Source of the DNA: Burkholderiaceae bacterium
GTDB lineage: Bacteria > Pseudomonadota > Gammaproteobacteria > Burkholderiales > Burkholderiaceae_E
Length of the DNA: 64,000 bases
Assembly (NCBI GenBank): GCA_021463505.1
Contig: JAJTYR010000005.1
Location: 33,081-97,080 of the forward strand
Direction of reading: 5' to 3'
Numbering within the stretch: position 1 is the stretch's first letter; each line of letters begins with the position of its first letter. Positions 1-8,025 of this stretch are shown here, piece after piece. The position numbers were made by a program, and so were the translations under genes. The notes beneath the pieces were generated by a model. The model was not told the DNA's origin, did not search any database, and worked only from the letters and a program-made list of their open reading frames with translations.

Positions 1-320
1 CGGCCCAGGCGTGGCGCGCGCAGCGGCAACGCCAGCGGCGTGACGCGCGCGCCGGGTGACAGGCCCAGGGTCTCGCCGGTGGGCATCAGGAACAGGCGCC
101 CTTCGGCGAATCCGACCACCTCGGCTTCGACCGGGCCGCCGGGGCTGCCGTCGCACTGCGAGACGTTGCACAGGCTGCCGACCGGCAGTGACAGTCCCGA
201 GGACTCGAGCACCAGACCGGCGGCACGAACCAGGCGGCCGTGCGCCTCGATCGGCGACGACGCCTCGAGCATGCGCCGGTGATCGTCGAACAGCGCGTGC
301 CAGCGGGCCGGAAGGCTCAT
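1..320 (-). CDS. fliI: Flagellum-specific ATPase FliI, N-terminal part, cut by window edge
   Basis: Only the first about 106 codons are inside the window. The protein begins MSLPARWHALFDDHRR and runs through a beta-barrel-like N-terminal domain (GRLVRAAGLVLESSGLSLPVGSLC, read in two pieces), as in the F1-ATPase-like export ATPases; the Walker motifs would lie outside. FliI is the cytoplasmic ATPase of the flagellar type III export gate and works with FliH. Its ATG overlaps the fliH stop codon as ATGA, so the two are translationally coupled. The identification rests on the N-terminal domain plus the fliF-fliG-fliH-fliI order, which is the usual one. Confidence 0.85.
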   Translation of the reverse strand, partial: MSLPARWHALFDDHRRMLEASSPIEAHGRLVRAAGLVLESSGLSLPVGSLCNVSQCDGSPGGPVEAEVVGFAEGRLFLMPTGETLGLSPGARVTPLALPLRAPRLG

Positions 321-1180
321 GGCCCCGCCTCGGCGTGCCCGGCGAGCGAGCCATCTGCGTCGCGACCGATTGCGGCCAGGGTGCGTCGCCAGCGCGTCGC
401 AACGGTGGCGTCGATCTCGGCGCGCGCTGTCTGGGCGCGGCAGCCGCCCGGCTCGATCGACGCGTCGGCGACGATCTCGCAGTGGCGCGCATCGAGACGT
501 TCGCCGAGCTCGGCGCGCACCAGCCCGGCGTCACGCGGGTTCAGGTGCAGGTGCACCCGCACGCGCTCGTCGAACAGGTCCGAAAGCGCCTCCTGGACCA
601 CGGGGACGATCGTCTCCGGACGCACGGCGAGTGTTGCGCGCAATGCGTGCCGCGCAAGCTCGAGTGCCAGCGTCACCACCTGATCGGCAGCCGAGCGCTC
701 GACCTGCTGGAATTCCGCTTCGAGGGCGACCTGCAACGAGGCGATGCGCGCTGACAGTACCGCGCCGGCCTGCTGCTCGGCCTCGCGCTGCTGATGGCCG
801 GCCCGCTCGATCCCTGCGGCGTAGCCGCGCTCGAGCCCTTCCGCGTAGCCGGTTTCGCGGCCGGCACGATAGCCGGCCTCGAAGCGCTCGCGGCCGAGCG
901 GGTCGGTGCCCGCATCGGAATCGAAGCGTTCGAACGGATCATCGGCTGGCCCGCGCACGTCTGCGCCGGGCGCTTCGAACGCCTGCCGCCCCGGCGAAGG
1001 CGCGGTGCTGTCGCGCGACAGCTCGTCGAGCGTGAAGGGTGCGAAGCCGGCGAGCCGTTCCGCGGCGATGATGCGCCTGCCGGTGCGCGGTACACTGCCG
1101 GCCTGCGCGGCACGCTCGTCGCGCGCGGGAACGCGCTCGTCGCGCGCGGGAACGTCGTGCTGCGATTCAGACGAGAGCAT
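317..1180 (-). CDS. fliH: Flagellar export regulator FliH
   Basis: 287 residues from the ATG at 1180, chosen because GGAGG lies five bases upstream; a longer TTG-initiated reading to 1222 would overlap fliG by more than 50 bases and is less likely. FliH binds FliI and delivers it to the export gate. The N-terminal third is variable and acidic. The middle (around residues 120-170) is Glu/Ala/Gly-rich with repeated GxxxG-like spacing (GYRAGRETGYAEGLERGYAAG, split here as GYRAGRETGYAEG then LERGYAAG), a FliH hallmark. The C-terminus resembles the E/delta-subunit-like FliI-binding domain. Near the N-terminus an 18-bp tandem duplication encodes PARDERV PARDER. The start overlaps fliG by 14 bp. Confidence 0.88.
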   Translation of the reverse strand: MLSSESQHDVPARDERVPARDERAAQAGSVPRTGRRIIAAERLAGFAPFTLDELSRDSTAPSPGRQAFEAPGADVRGPADDPFERFDSDAGTDPLGRERFEAGYRAGRETGYAEGLERGYAAGIERAGHQQREAEQQAGAVLSARIASLQVALEAEFQQVERSAADQVVTLALELARHALRATLAVRPETIVPVVQEALSDLFDERVRVHLHLNPRDAGLVRAELGERLDARHCEIVADASIEPGGCRAQTARAEIDATVATRWRRTLAAIGRDADGSLAGHAEAGP

Positions 1181-2162
1181 CGTCTCCTCCGCCGCCGATG
1201 GCGATCTGTCCTTCGTCGGCAAGGCGGCGCACCGTCTTCAGGATCTCCTTCTGCTCGGCTTCCACCTCGGAGATCCTCACCGGTCCCTTCGATTCGAGAT
1301 CCTCGCGCAGCGTTTCTGCGGCACGCTGGCTCATGTTGCGGAAGATGCGCTCGCGCAGCGCCGCGTCGGCGCCCTTGAGCGCAACGATCAGCGACTCGCC
1401 CTGCACCTCGCGCAGCAGCAACTGAATGGCGCGATCGTCGAGCCGATCGATGTCCTCGAACGTGAACATCAGGTCGGCGATCTTCTGCGCCAGATCGGGA
1501 TCGTGCTCCCTGAGCGCGTCGAGCGTGAGCGCCCCCGTGGTGCCGCCCAGGGCGGCAATGATCTCGGCGGCGGTCTTGCTGCCGTCCAGGCGCGTGCGCC
1601 CGAGCGCGTCGCCGCTGGCCAGCACGCGTTCGAGGACCTCGTCGAGTTCGCGCAGGGCCGCCGGCTGCAGCACGTCGAGCGTGGCGATACGCAGCACGAT
1701 TTCGTTGCGCAACGCCTCGTCGAACTGCATCAGCGTGCCCGAGGCCTGCTCGCGTTCGAGATGGACCAGGATCGAGGCGATGATCTGCGGGTGCTCGTTG
1801 CGGATCAGGTCGGCGATCGAGCGCGGATCCATCCACTTCAGGTTCTCGATGCCCGACACGCCGTCACCCTGCAGGATGCGGCCGATCAACAGTCCGGCGC
1901 GTTCCTCGCCGAGCGCGCGGCGCAGCACCGACCTGACGTATTCGTCGGTGTTTCCGACCAGCGTGCTCAGTCCTGCCGAGGCACTGTGGAACCGGCCGAG
2001 CACCGCATCGACCTTCTCGCGGCTGGTGGTGTGCAGTCTGGCCATGGTCTCGCCGAGGCGGCGCACCTCCCTGGGGGCGAGATGGCGGAACACCGCGGCG
2101 GCGGCGTCCTCGCCCAGCGTCATCAACAGGATCGCGCTGTCGACCAGTCCTTCGTCATTCAC
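1167..2162 (-). CDS. fliG: Flagellar motor switch protein FliG
   Basis: 331 residues. FliG sits on the MS ring at the cytoplasmic face, forms the upper C ring and takes torque from MotA. The EHPQ motif of the middle domain is at residues 123-126. The C-terminal torque helix region carries charged residues (FEDIDRLDDRAIQLLLREV), followed by the conserved ALRERIFRNMSQRAAE stretch. Length is normal for the family. The start is a GTG three bases after the fliF stop, with GGGAG inside the end of fliF; the next in-frame alternative would truncate the N-terminal FliF-binding domain. Second gene of the fliF-fliG-fliH-fliI operon. Confidence 0.95.
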   Translation of the reverse strand: MNDEGLVDSAILLMTLGEDAAAAVFRHLAPREVRRLGETMARLHTTSREKVDAVLGRFHSASAGLSTLVGNTDEYVRSVLRRALGEERAGLLIGRILQGDGVSGIENLKWMDPRSIADLIRNEHPQIIASILVHLEREQASGTLMQFDEALRNEIVLRIATLDVLQPAALRELDEVLERVLASGDALGRTRLDGSKTAAEIIAALGGTTGALTLDALREHDPDLAQKIADLMFTFEDIDRLDDRAIQLLLREVQGESLIVALKGADAALRERIFRNMSQRAAETLREDLESKGPVRISEVEAEQKEILKTVRRLADEGQIAIGGGGDDALV

Positions 2163-2165
2163 GGC

Positions 2166-3821
2166 TCAGGCTCCCTTCGCTCCGGTTCCGACCCAGGTGC
2201 GCACGACGCTGGCCACGGCGGCCGGGTTGTCACGGGCGATCTTCAGGATGTCTTCCTGGCGCAGCATCCCCGGCGCGGTCTGCGCACCGGCGGGAAGTGG
2301 CAGTTGCACCGGGTCGTCCACGCGTGCGTTCAGCGTGCCCGCCGGCGCCGGCGCCGGCGAACGGCCGATCGCCTTCAGTGCCGGGCGGATCAGCGTGAAG
2401 ACCACGATCAGCCCGAGCAGCACCACCCCCAGCTGCTTGCCCAGGTCGCGAGCCAGCGCGATGTTCTCCGGCTTCTCCCAGAACTCGAGCGGCACCTCGC
2501 GGGGCGTCTCGATCTCGGTGAAAGGCGCATTGACGATGTTCAGCGAATCGCCGCGTTCCCTGCTGAAACCGATCGCTTCGCGCACCAGTGACTCGATGTT
2601 TTCCAGTTCGGCGGGGGAAAGCGGCGAGAGCGTGGCCTTGCCGGCTGCATCCACCGAGCGGCGGTGGTTCACGACGACGGCCGCGCTCAGCCGCCGGATC
2701 GTGCCCGTGGCGTTGCGCGTCACGCGTACCGTCCTGTCGACTTCGTAGTTGGTCACGGCTTCGCGGCGCGCGCCGGTGGCGCCGCCGCCGCGGCTGGGGG
2801 TTGCCGCCTCGGTCGCCTGCCCGGGACCGTTGACCGGAGCACTCGCCGGCGCTGGCGGCTGGTTCGACAACGCCCCCGGCACGCCCTGGGCCGTCGCGGC
2901 CGACGGTTCGGTCGATTCGAGGACCTGCTGGCTCCTGACCGCAGCCGGCTCGGCGCCCTGATTCGGCCGATACTGCTCGGCGGTCGACTCGCTCTGGGTG
3001 AAGTCGATGTCGGCGGTGACCTGCGCGCGCACGTTGCCGGTACCCACGATCGGCTCGAGAAGGTCGAGCACGCGCTGGCTGAATTCCGATTCCAGGCGCC
3101 GTACGTGGTTCAGCTGCGATCCGTCCAGTCCGTTGGCGAGTCCTTCACCGTTGACCGAGAGCAGCGCGCCGGTCTGGTCGATGACGCTGACCTGCTTCGC
3201 GCTCAGTTCGGGGACCGAGGACGCCACCAGGTGCACGATGCCGGCGACCTGGGCGCGCTCCAGTGTGCGCCCCGGGTGCAGTTCGAGCAGCACCGACGCC
3301 GAGGGTTTGTGCTGCTCGCGCAGGAAGCCGCTCTGCGCCGGCAGCGCCAGGTGCACACGCGCATTGCGCACTGCGGCCAGCGACTGGATCGAGCGCGACA
3401 ATTCGCCTTCGAGGCCGCGCTGGAAGTTCAGCTGCTCCTGGAACCGCGTGATGCCGAACTTCTGTTTCTCCAGCAACTCGAAGCCGACACTGCCGCCGCG
3501 CGGCAGGCCCTGCGAGGCCAGCTTCAGGCGTGCGTCGTGCACCCGGTCCTCGGGAACCATGATCGCGGCGCCGCCGGGCGAGAAGCGGTAGGGGACGTTG
3601 AGTTGCGTGAGTGATGCGATGACCGCACCCCCGTCGCGGTCCGACAGGTTGGTGAACAGCACGCGGTATTCGGGCTGACGCGACCACATGATCGACGCGG
3701 CGACGATCGCAACGAGCGCCGCAGCCCCGACGATGACGGGCAGCTTGCGCCTGAGCGGTGTCGCGGCGAGGCGGGCCGTGGTCGGCGCGGACGCCGGCAG
3801 AGGGTGGGCAGTAGCGTTCAT
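2166..3821 (-). CDS. fliF: Flagellar MS-ring protein FliF
   Basis: 551 residues from the ATG at 3821. FliF builds the MS ring in the inner membrane, the first structure of the basal body. A first membrane segment (VIVGAAALVAIVAASIMW) lies at about residues 30-47, the periplasmic ring-building motifs follow (PEYRVLFTNLSDRDGGAVIA; ARVHLALPAQSGFLRE), and a second membrane segment (LGVVLLGLIVVFTLI) is near residue 470. The C-terminal tail binds FliG, the next gene. A GTG at 3839 is also in frame, but a promoter -10-like element lies between the two starts. This favours 3821 and suggests a very short or absent leader. Confidence 0.94.
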   Translation of the reverse strand: MNATAHPLPASAPTTARLAATPLRRKLPVIVGAAALVAIVAASIMWSRQPEYRVLFTNLSDRDGGAVIASLTQLNVPYRFSPGGAAIMVPEDRVHDARLKLASQGLPRGGSVGFELLEKQKFGITRFQEQLNFQRGLEGELSRSIQSLAAVRNARVHLALPAQSGFLREQHKPSASVLLELHPGRTLERAQVAGIVHLVASSVPELSAKQVSVIDQTGALLSVNGEGLANGLDGSQLNHVRRLESEFSQRVLDLLEPIVGTGNVRAQVTADIDFTQSESTAEQYRPNQGAEPAAVRSQQVLESTEPSAATAQGVPGALSNQPPAPASAPVNGPGQATEAATPSRGGGATGARREAVTNYEVDRTVRVTRNATGTIRRLSAAVVVNHRRSVDAAGKATLSPLSPAELENIESLVREAIGFSRERGDSLNIVNAPFTEIETPREVPLEFWEKPENIALARDLGKQLGVVLLGLIVVFTLIRPALKAIGRSPAPAPAGTLNARVDDPVQLPLPAGAQTAPGMLRQEDILKIARDNPAAVASVVRTWVGTGAKGA

Positions 3822-3825
3822 GTGA

Positions 3826-3889
3826 CCGATTATCGACACGCCCTCGGGACGCGGATCGATCGAATAGCGGGCCGGAATGCCGCTATTTC
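3826..3889. promoter_or_regulatory. FlhDC-type box and class II promoter between fliF and fliE
   Basis: Bases 3862-3889 hold an inverted repeat, GAATAGCG-N11-CGCTATTTC, that matches the known FlhD4C2 box (AATAGCG half-sites 10-12 bp apart). On the minus strand ATAATCGG (3826-3833) lies 28 bp beyond the proximal half-site, the same spacing as at flgB and nearly that at flhB (27). Reading outward it can serve fliF on the minus strand and fliE on the plus strand; the fliE -10 is not clear. Function is inferred from the motif and from flhDC being present in the window. Confidence 0.72.
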
Positions 3890-3976
3890 ACGCATCGCCT
3901 GCGCGTTCGGCGCGCGACGATGTCGCTGCTGCGGCGTTGCGCTGCGCCGCTTCGTGCCATGCGCCAGGAGGTCACG

Positions 3977-4306
3977 ATGGACGTACGATTCCCCTCGATT
4001 GCGGCGGCTGCGACCGCGAGCGCCGGCACCGTCGCGACCGGCGCGGCGGCGCCCAGGGCCGTTTCTGCCGACCAGGCGGGCCAGGCGGGCTTCGCCGGGG
4101 TGCTGCGCGATGCGCTGCAGACGGTCAGCACGCTGCAGGAAGACAGCGCGGCGCTGCAACGTCAGTTCCAGCTCGGCGCCGGTCAGGTGAGCCTGGAGCA
4201 GACGATGGTCGCGATGCAGAGTTCGCAGATCGCTTTCCAGGCGGCACTGACCGTGCGCAACCGGCTCGTGGCCGCCTATACCGACATCATGAACATGCCC
4301 GTCTGA
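3977..4306 (+). CDS. fliE: Flagellar hook-basal body complex protein FliE
   Basis: 109 residues from the ATG at 3977, preceded by AGGAGG; a longer reading from 3920 lacks a ribosome site. FliE joins the MS ring to the proximal rod and is among the first proteins exported. The C-terminal half (QVSLEQTMVAMQSSQIAF, then QAALTVRNRLVAAYTDIMNMPV split after ALTVRNRLVAAY) carries the family motif S/TLEQ.M.A..KA..AFQ...VRN+L..AY.eIM.M. The N-terminal third is Ala-rich and variable. It diverges from fliF across the FlhDC-type box and faces ycgR; no terminator hairpin was seen in the 60 bp that follow. Confidence 0.93.
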   Translation: MDVRFPSIAAAATASAGTVATGAAAPRAVSADQAGQAGFAGVLRDALQTVSTLQEDSAALQRQFQLGAGQVSLEQTMVAMQSSQIAFQAALTVRNRLVAAYTDIMNMPV

Positions 4307-4367
4307 AGGCGCGCCAACGATCGGCGCTGCGCGCGGCGGGTGGCCGACGAGTCCTGCGACAGCGGTT

Positions 4368-5114
4368 TCAGGCCGAGCGCTGCAGTCGCTTCTCGACGCC
4401 GATCACGTAGACCTGGACCCGACGCAGCACGTCGCCGGGCATCGCGTGGAATCCGACGCCGACCCGGTGACTGCCGTTGCCCGACGGGTGCTCGTCGACG
4501 TGGCACACGACGAGATCGCAGGGAATCGCGCTCTCACCCACCGCTTCGATCCGGCAGTGCGGCCAGACCGTGCCGATTGCGGGAGGCGGCTCGCCCGGCG
4601 GCAGCAGCAACGACGCGCCGCTGGCGCTCAGGTCGCGCAGCGGATAGCGCACCTCGCTTTCCGGAGCCAGCCGGCGCACACAGCAGGCCTCGTCGAAAGC
4701 GGGCGGCCGCACGCGAAACGCGTCGCGACGCTGGATCCGGTACAACTCGTCCGGCATGCAGGCGCGCAGCAGGGTTTCGCCGCGCACCTCGGCCACCGCG
4801 AACGCGTCCAGCCGGAATTGCGTCTTGATCTGGCCGGGAAACGCGACCCCGGCCACGTCGCGGGCCGAAGCGAGCACACGCGTGAAGGACTCCTGTCCGC
4901 CCAGGTCGAACTCGATTTCGGTGTCGCCGACGTGCGTGAGCCGGGTGATCGCGAACGCGTCGTGGCGCTCGTCGGCGTACAGCGTGACGAGCACGTGGCG
5001 ATGGCCCAGTTCGCGCAGGATCGCGCGCACCGCGAGGCGTCCACCGATGCGGAAGTCGGCCGGCAGCGCCGACACCGGATCGGGAAAGACCGTGTCGGGG
5101 CGGCCAGTCGGCAT
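4368..5114 (-). CDS. ycgR: YcgR-type flagellar brake, PilZ domain protein
   Basis: 248 residues. It has an N-terminal YcgR domain (to about residue 125) and a C-terminal PilZ domain. The c-di-GMP binding signature is visible: QRRDAFRVRPP (the RxxxR arm) near residue 130 and DLSASGASLLL (D/NxSxxG) near residue 165. YcgR proteins bind c-di-GMP and act on the stator or switch to slow the motor. It is the last gene of the minus-strand fliD-fliS-fliT-ycgR run, 51 bp after fliT, so it is probably made with the late flagellar genes. Confidence 0.9.
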   Translation of the reverse strand: MPTGRPDTVFPDPVSALPADFRIGGRLAVRAILRELGHRHVLVTLYADERHDAFAITRLTHVGDTEIEFDLGGQESFTRVLASARDVAGVAFPGQIKTQFRLDAFAVAEVRGETLLRACMPDELYRIQRRDAFRVRPPAFDEACCVRRLAPESEVRYPLRDLSASGASLLLPPGEPPPAIGTVWPHCRIEAVGESAIPCDLVVCHVDEHPSGNGSHRVGVGFHAMPGDVLRRVQVYVIGVEKRLQRSA

Positions 5115-5165
5115 GGCGGGGTGGGTGCGGCGAAGAGGGATGACCGGGTGGGTATCGCGCTGCGT

Positions 5166-5510
5166 TCAGCAGCGGTGTCGCTCGCCGCCGGCCGGGCGGG
5201 GCGCGAACATCGCGTCGAGTGTGCGGTTCGACGGGTGCGCGAGCCGGCGCACGTCGGCGTCGATCGACAGCAGGCGTCCGACGATCAGGCGCCGCTCGTG
5301 GCGCTGACCGGCGTCGAGCCTGTCGTGCGGGGCCAGGCCGTCCAGGCGGGTCGCGAGCTCGCGGATGGCCCGCTCGATGCGCGCCACGCGCTTCCAGTCG
5401 TCGTCGTGGGCGGCCTGCAGCATGACCATGGCGGCGCTCTCGATCTCGCGGTAGTGATCGAGCACGATCGGGCCGAAGTCGATGGGTTCGTGTCGGTCGG
5501 GTATGGGCAT
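5166..5510 (-). CDS. fliT: Flagellar chaperone FliT
   Basis: 114 residues. The position directly after fliS and the ending RRLIVGRLLSIDADVRRLAHP fit beta-proteobacterial FliT (pieces: RRLIVGRLLSID, ADVRRLAHP). FliT is a small helical cytoplasmic chaperone for the cap protein FliD; in enterics it also binds FlhD4C2 and dampens class II transcription, but whether that holds here cannot be read from sequence. ATG at 5510 has GGGAG seven bases upstream. Primary sequence is weakly conserved in this family, so part of the call rests on context. Confidence 0.78.
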   Translation of the reverse strand: MPIPDRHEPIDFGPIVLDHYREIESAAMVMLQAAHDDDWKRVARIERAIRELATRLDGLAPHDRLDAGQRHERRLIVGRLLSIDADVRRLAHPSNRTLDAMFAPRPAGGERHRC

Positions 5511-5530
5511 GAATGCTCCCGGCAGTCCGC

Positions 5531-5944
5531 TCAGACGACGACCGCGGCTGCGCGCGCCGGCCGCGGAATCGCGTTCCAGGCACCGCGCAGCTGCCCGAGC
5601 ATGGCCGCGACTTCGGCGTAGCGCGCGTCGTCGCCCGCGGCGTTCGCGCCGAGCAGCTGCCGGATCATGTAATCGTACAGGGCCTCGAGGTTCGATGCGA
5701 TTTCGCCGCCACGCCGGTCGAGCGAAGCCTTGAGGCCTTCTTCGAGGATCCTGAGGGCCCGCGTGGTCGCCTGGCCGCGCGCCGCGATGTCATCGCTGCG
5801 GTGTGCGCCGCGGGCCTGCGCGATCGCAGCGAGTGCCCCGTCGTAGAGCATGCCGACGAGCGCGTGTGGATCGGCCTGCGCCACCGAAGTCTCGAGATCG
5901 AGCCTGCGGTAGGCGCTGGCATCGGGGCGGTGCGAGGAGAACAT
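5531..5944 (-). CDS. fliS: Flagellin export chaperone FliS
   Basis: 137 residues, the usual FliS size. Motifs include the N-terminal YRRLDLETSVAQADPHALVGMLYDGAL region (YRRLDLETSVA; HALVGMLYDGAL) and the ALRILEEGLKASLD and YDYMIRQLL helices. FliS binds the C-terminal D0 helix of newly made flagellin (fliC, 2 kb away) and keeps it unfolded for export. AGGAG precedes the ATG. It follows fliD by 21 bp and shares its operon. Confidence 0.94.
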   Translation of the reverse strand: MFSSHRPDASAYRRLDLETSVAQADPHALVGMLYDGALAAIAQARGAHRSDDIAARGQATTRALRILEEGLKASLDRRGGEIASNLEALYDYMIRQLLGANAAGDDARYAEVAAMLGQLRGAWNAIPRPARAAAVVV

Positions 5945-5965
5945 GCCGATCGGGCTCCTGTGGGG

Positions 5966-7402
5966 TCAGTCCGTGCGCTCGAGGCCGGCAAGCAGGTTCT
6001 GCACGCTCGACAGCGATCCGGCCATGCGCGTGAGGTTCGCGTCGAGTGCGGTGTACTGGCGCAACAGACGCTTTTCGATCTCGTTCAGGCGCGCGTTCAA
6101 CCGTTCCTCCTGCTGGGCGACCGAGCGTTCGCGTGCGCGCAGCGACTCGGTGGCGCCGGAGATCGCGCCGTCGCTGGCGAGCAGCGCGTCCAGGCTGGCG
6201 AGCACACGCCGTGCCATCCCGCCTGGCTCGCCGGGCGCTGCGCCTTGTGCGGCGAAAAAGGCCTGTGCCGTCTTCGGGTCGGCAAGCGCCGCGCCGGCAC
6301 GCGTGTCGTCGACCTTCAGCGAACCGTCGCGCTGCAATTCGACGCCGAACGCGCTCAGGCTGTTCGGCGCGTCGGTGCCCACGCTCGAGCGCAGGATCTC
6401 GCGCAACTGCTGCTGCACGCGTACGACGGTCTGGTTGCCCTGCAGCACGCCTGCAGTCTTCGTGGCGGGGTCGAAACGCACCTGCTCGGCGATCAGCGTG
6501 TTCACCGCGTTCCAGGCCTCGACGAAGCCGTCGAGCGACTTGCGCAGCGCCGCGGCGTCGCTGTCCACGCTGACGTCGATCGGTGCCGTCGTGGTGCGCC
6601 GCAGTTCGAGCGTCAGGTTCTCGATCACGTCGGTCAGGCGGTTCGTCGTCGAGGTGACCTCCAGCCCGTTGATCGTGACGTGCGCGTCCTGCGCCGCCTG
6701 GGTGAGCTGCAGGTTGCGTCCGCTGCCGCTCGCCGCGGCCGGGTCGAACGCAAACGCGGACAGGCCGCTCGCATCGCCGTTGCCGCCGTCGGCGTCATCC
6801 ACCGCCACGGCGAAGGCCTCCGGGGCGCCGCTCCCGGTGCTGCGCAGCATCAGTCGCTGGCCAGTGCCGTCGGCCACCAGCGAAGCGGTGATGCCGATGT
6901 CCGGGCCGGCCGCGTTGATGGCGTTGCGCACCTCGGCGAGCGTGGCGCCGGCGGCGATCGCGACCGCCACCTCGGGTCGTGCGGCGTCGGGCGTGAAGGC
7001 GGTGCCGGCGGCGTCCAGCGTGCCCATGCGGATGCGCAGCGTGCCGCCGCCGATCACGACCGCGCTGTCGGCAAACCGGTGGCTGGCCAGTGATTGCCGC
7101 TGCGCGAGCTGTCCCACCGCGACCGTGTAGCCGCCGGGGATCACGCCGGTGCCGGCCGTGGCCCGGAGGGCGGTCTCGTCGCTGCTCGTCGCGCTGGCGG
7201 CGCGCCAGGTGTCGGCGCGCGTCAGCGTGCGCGCGGCGTCCTGCATCGATGCCAGCGCCGACTGCAGCTTGCCGAACGCCGACAGCCGGGTCTCGATGCC
7301 GGAGATGGTTTTCTTCAGGGCCTGCAGCGGCCTCTGCTCGATCTGCATCAGCTGCGAGACGATGCCGTTCACGTCGATGCTGCTGCTGCCGATGGGGGTC
7401 AT
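5966..7402 (-). CDS. fliD: Flagellar filament cap protein FliD
   Basis: 478 residues from the ATG at 7402 (MTPIGSSSIDVNGIVSQLM), which matches the short FliD N-terminus; nine further upstream codons are open but unlikely. FliD caps the filament and lets exported flagellin assemble. The FliD N domain (QIEQRPLQALKKTISGIETRLSAFGK in pieces) and C domain ending with the coiled-coil LNARLNEIEKRLLRQYTALD are both present, with the variable domain between. It has its own sigma-28 promoter at 7465-7491 and leads fliS, fliT and ycgR. Confidence 0.95.
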   Translation of the reverse strand: MTPIGSSSIDVNGIVSQLMQIEQRPLQALKKTISGIETRLSAFGKLQSALASMQDAARTLTRADTWRAASATSSDETALRATAGTGVIPGGYTVAVGQLAQRQSLASHRFADSAVVIGGGTLRIRMGTLDAAGTAFTPDAARPEVAVAIAAGATLAEVRNAINAAGPDIGITASLVADGTGQRLMLRSTGSGAPEAFAVAVDDADGGNGDASGLSAFAFDPAAASGSGRNLQLTQAAQDAHVTINGLEVTSTTNRLTDVIENLTLELRRTTTAPIDVSVDSDAAALRKSLDGFVEAWNAVNTLIAEQVRFDPATKTAGVLQGNQTVVRVQQQLREILRSSVGTDAPNSLSAFGVELQRDGSLKVDDTRAGAALADPKTAQAFFAAQGAAPGEPGGMARRVLASLDALLASDGAISGATESLRARERSVAQQEERLNARLNEIEKRLLRQYTALDANLTRMAGSLSSVQNLLAGLERTD

Positions 7403-7464
7403 GGGCGCTCTCCGGTGGTATCGACCCACGGCAGGAACCGCCTTGCGGCTCCCGTGCCTGTGTT

Positions 7465-7491
7465 CTTTCGGCGCCGCGCGCCGCTTCTTGA
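7465..7491 (-). promoter_or_regulatory. Sigma-28 (FliA) promoter for fliD
   Basis: On the minus strand TCAA (7488-7491) is followed by exactly 15 bases and GCCGAAAG (7465-7472), against the consensus TAAA-N15-GCCGATAA. The element lies between the stop of the small gene at 7526 and the fliD ATG at 7402, so fliD has a promoter of its own. Confidence 0.6.
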
Positions 7492-7525
7492 ATCGGGCGC
7501 GGTGCGGGACATCATGCGATGGGCT

Positions 7526-7861
7526 TCAGCCGCCGAACCGCCGCAGTGCGGCCTCGGCCACGGGCGGTGCATGCGCGCGCAATGCCAGATCGGGATGGCG
7601 CTGAAACTGTTCGCACAACTGCGTGACGAATGCAGCGGCGCCCGCGCGGTCATGGAGCGGCGCCAGCGCCGCGGTGACGGGTCGGGCACGTCCGGTCGAC
7701 GCGGTCGCACGCTCGCCGGTGGTTCCGGGAGGGGCGGTTGCGGCCGCGCGTGCCGGATCGCCGGCGTCGCTTGCGCCGGATCGAACGGCCGGCGCGCCGG
7801 CCGCTGAAGGCTGACGTGGCGCCGCCGATGGCGGTGCCCACGGATTGACGATCGGCTTCAC
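7526..7861 (-). CDS. Unrecognised Ala/Pro-rich small protein between fliC and fliD
   Basis: 111 residues from a GTG with AGGAAA upstream. I do not recognise a family. The first two thirds are Ala/Pro/Arg-rich and look disordered; the last 45 residues (LHDRAGAAAFVTQLCEQF, then QRHPDLALRAHAPPVAEAAL) could form two or three helices. It fills the position where many bacteria have flaG between the flagellin and cap genes, but the FlaG signature is not present. No signal peptide or membrane segment. It begins 64 bp after the fliC terminator and ends before the fliD promoter, so it may be transcribed alone or lead the fliD group. A weakly conserved chaperone or a non-functional remnant are both possible. 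Confidence 0.5.
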   Translation of the reverse strand: MKPIVNPWAPPSAAPRQPSAAGAPAVRSGASDAGDPARAAATAPPGTTGERATASTGRARPVTAALAPLHDRAGAAAFVTQLCEQFQRHPDLALRAHAPPVAEAALRRFGG

Positions 7862-7925
7862 GGCGCGTTTCCTGTGACGGGTTGACCGGCGGCAGTGTGC
7901 CGATCGAACGGCACGGCGGATGAGC

Positions 7926-7970
7926 CGAAAAGCAGCGGTCCGCCGGCGCTTTTCGGCGCCGGCGGACCGC
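7926..7970 (-). terminator. Rho-independent terminator of fliC
   Basis: A perfect 15-bp stem (7935-7949 pairing with 7956-7970) with a 6-base loop lies 56 bp past the fliC stop. On the minus strand it is followed after a few bases by CTTTTC. It separates the flagellin transcript from the genes downstream. Confidence 0.8.
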
Positions 7971-8025
7971 GGGGAAAGAGCCCTGCGCCGCGCCGCAGGC
8001 TGCCGGCGCGGCCACGGATGGCCGG

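Noticed and set aside
7526..7861. FlaG assignment for the gene between fliC and fliD
   Set aside because: The FlaG core (F.vde.tg..vvkv.D..TgEviRqIP) is absent; only the position agrees.
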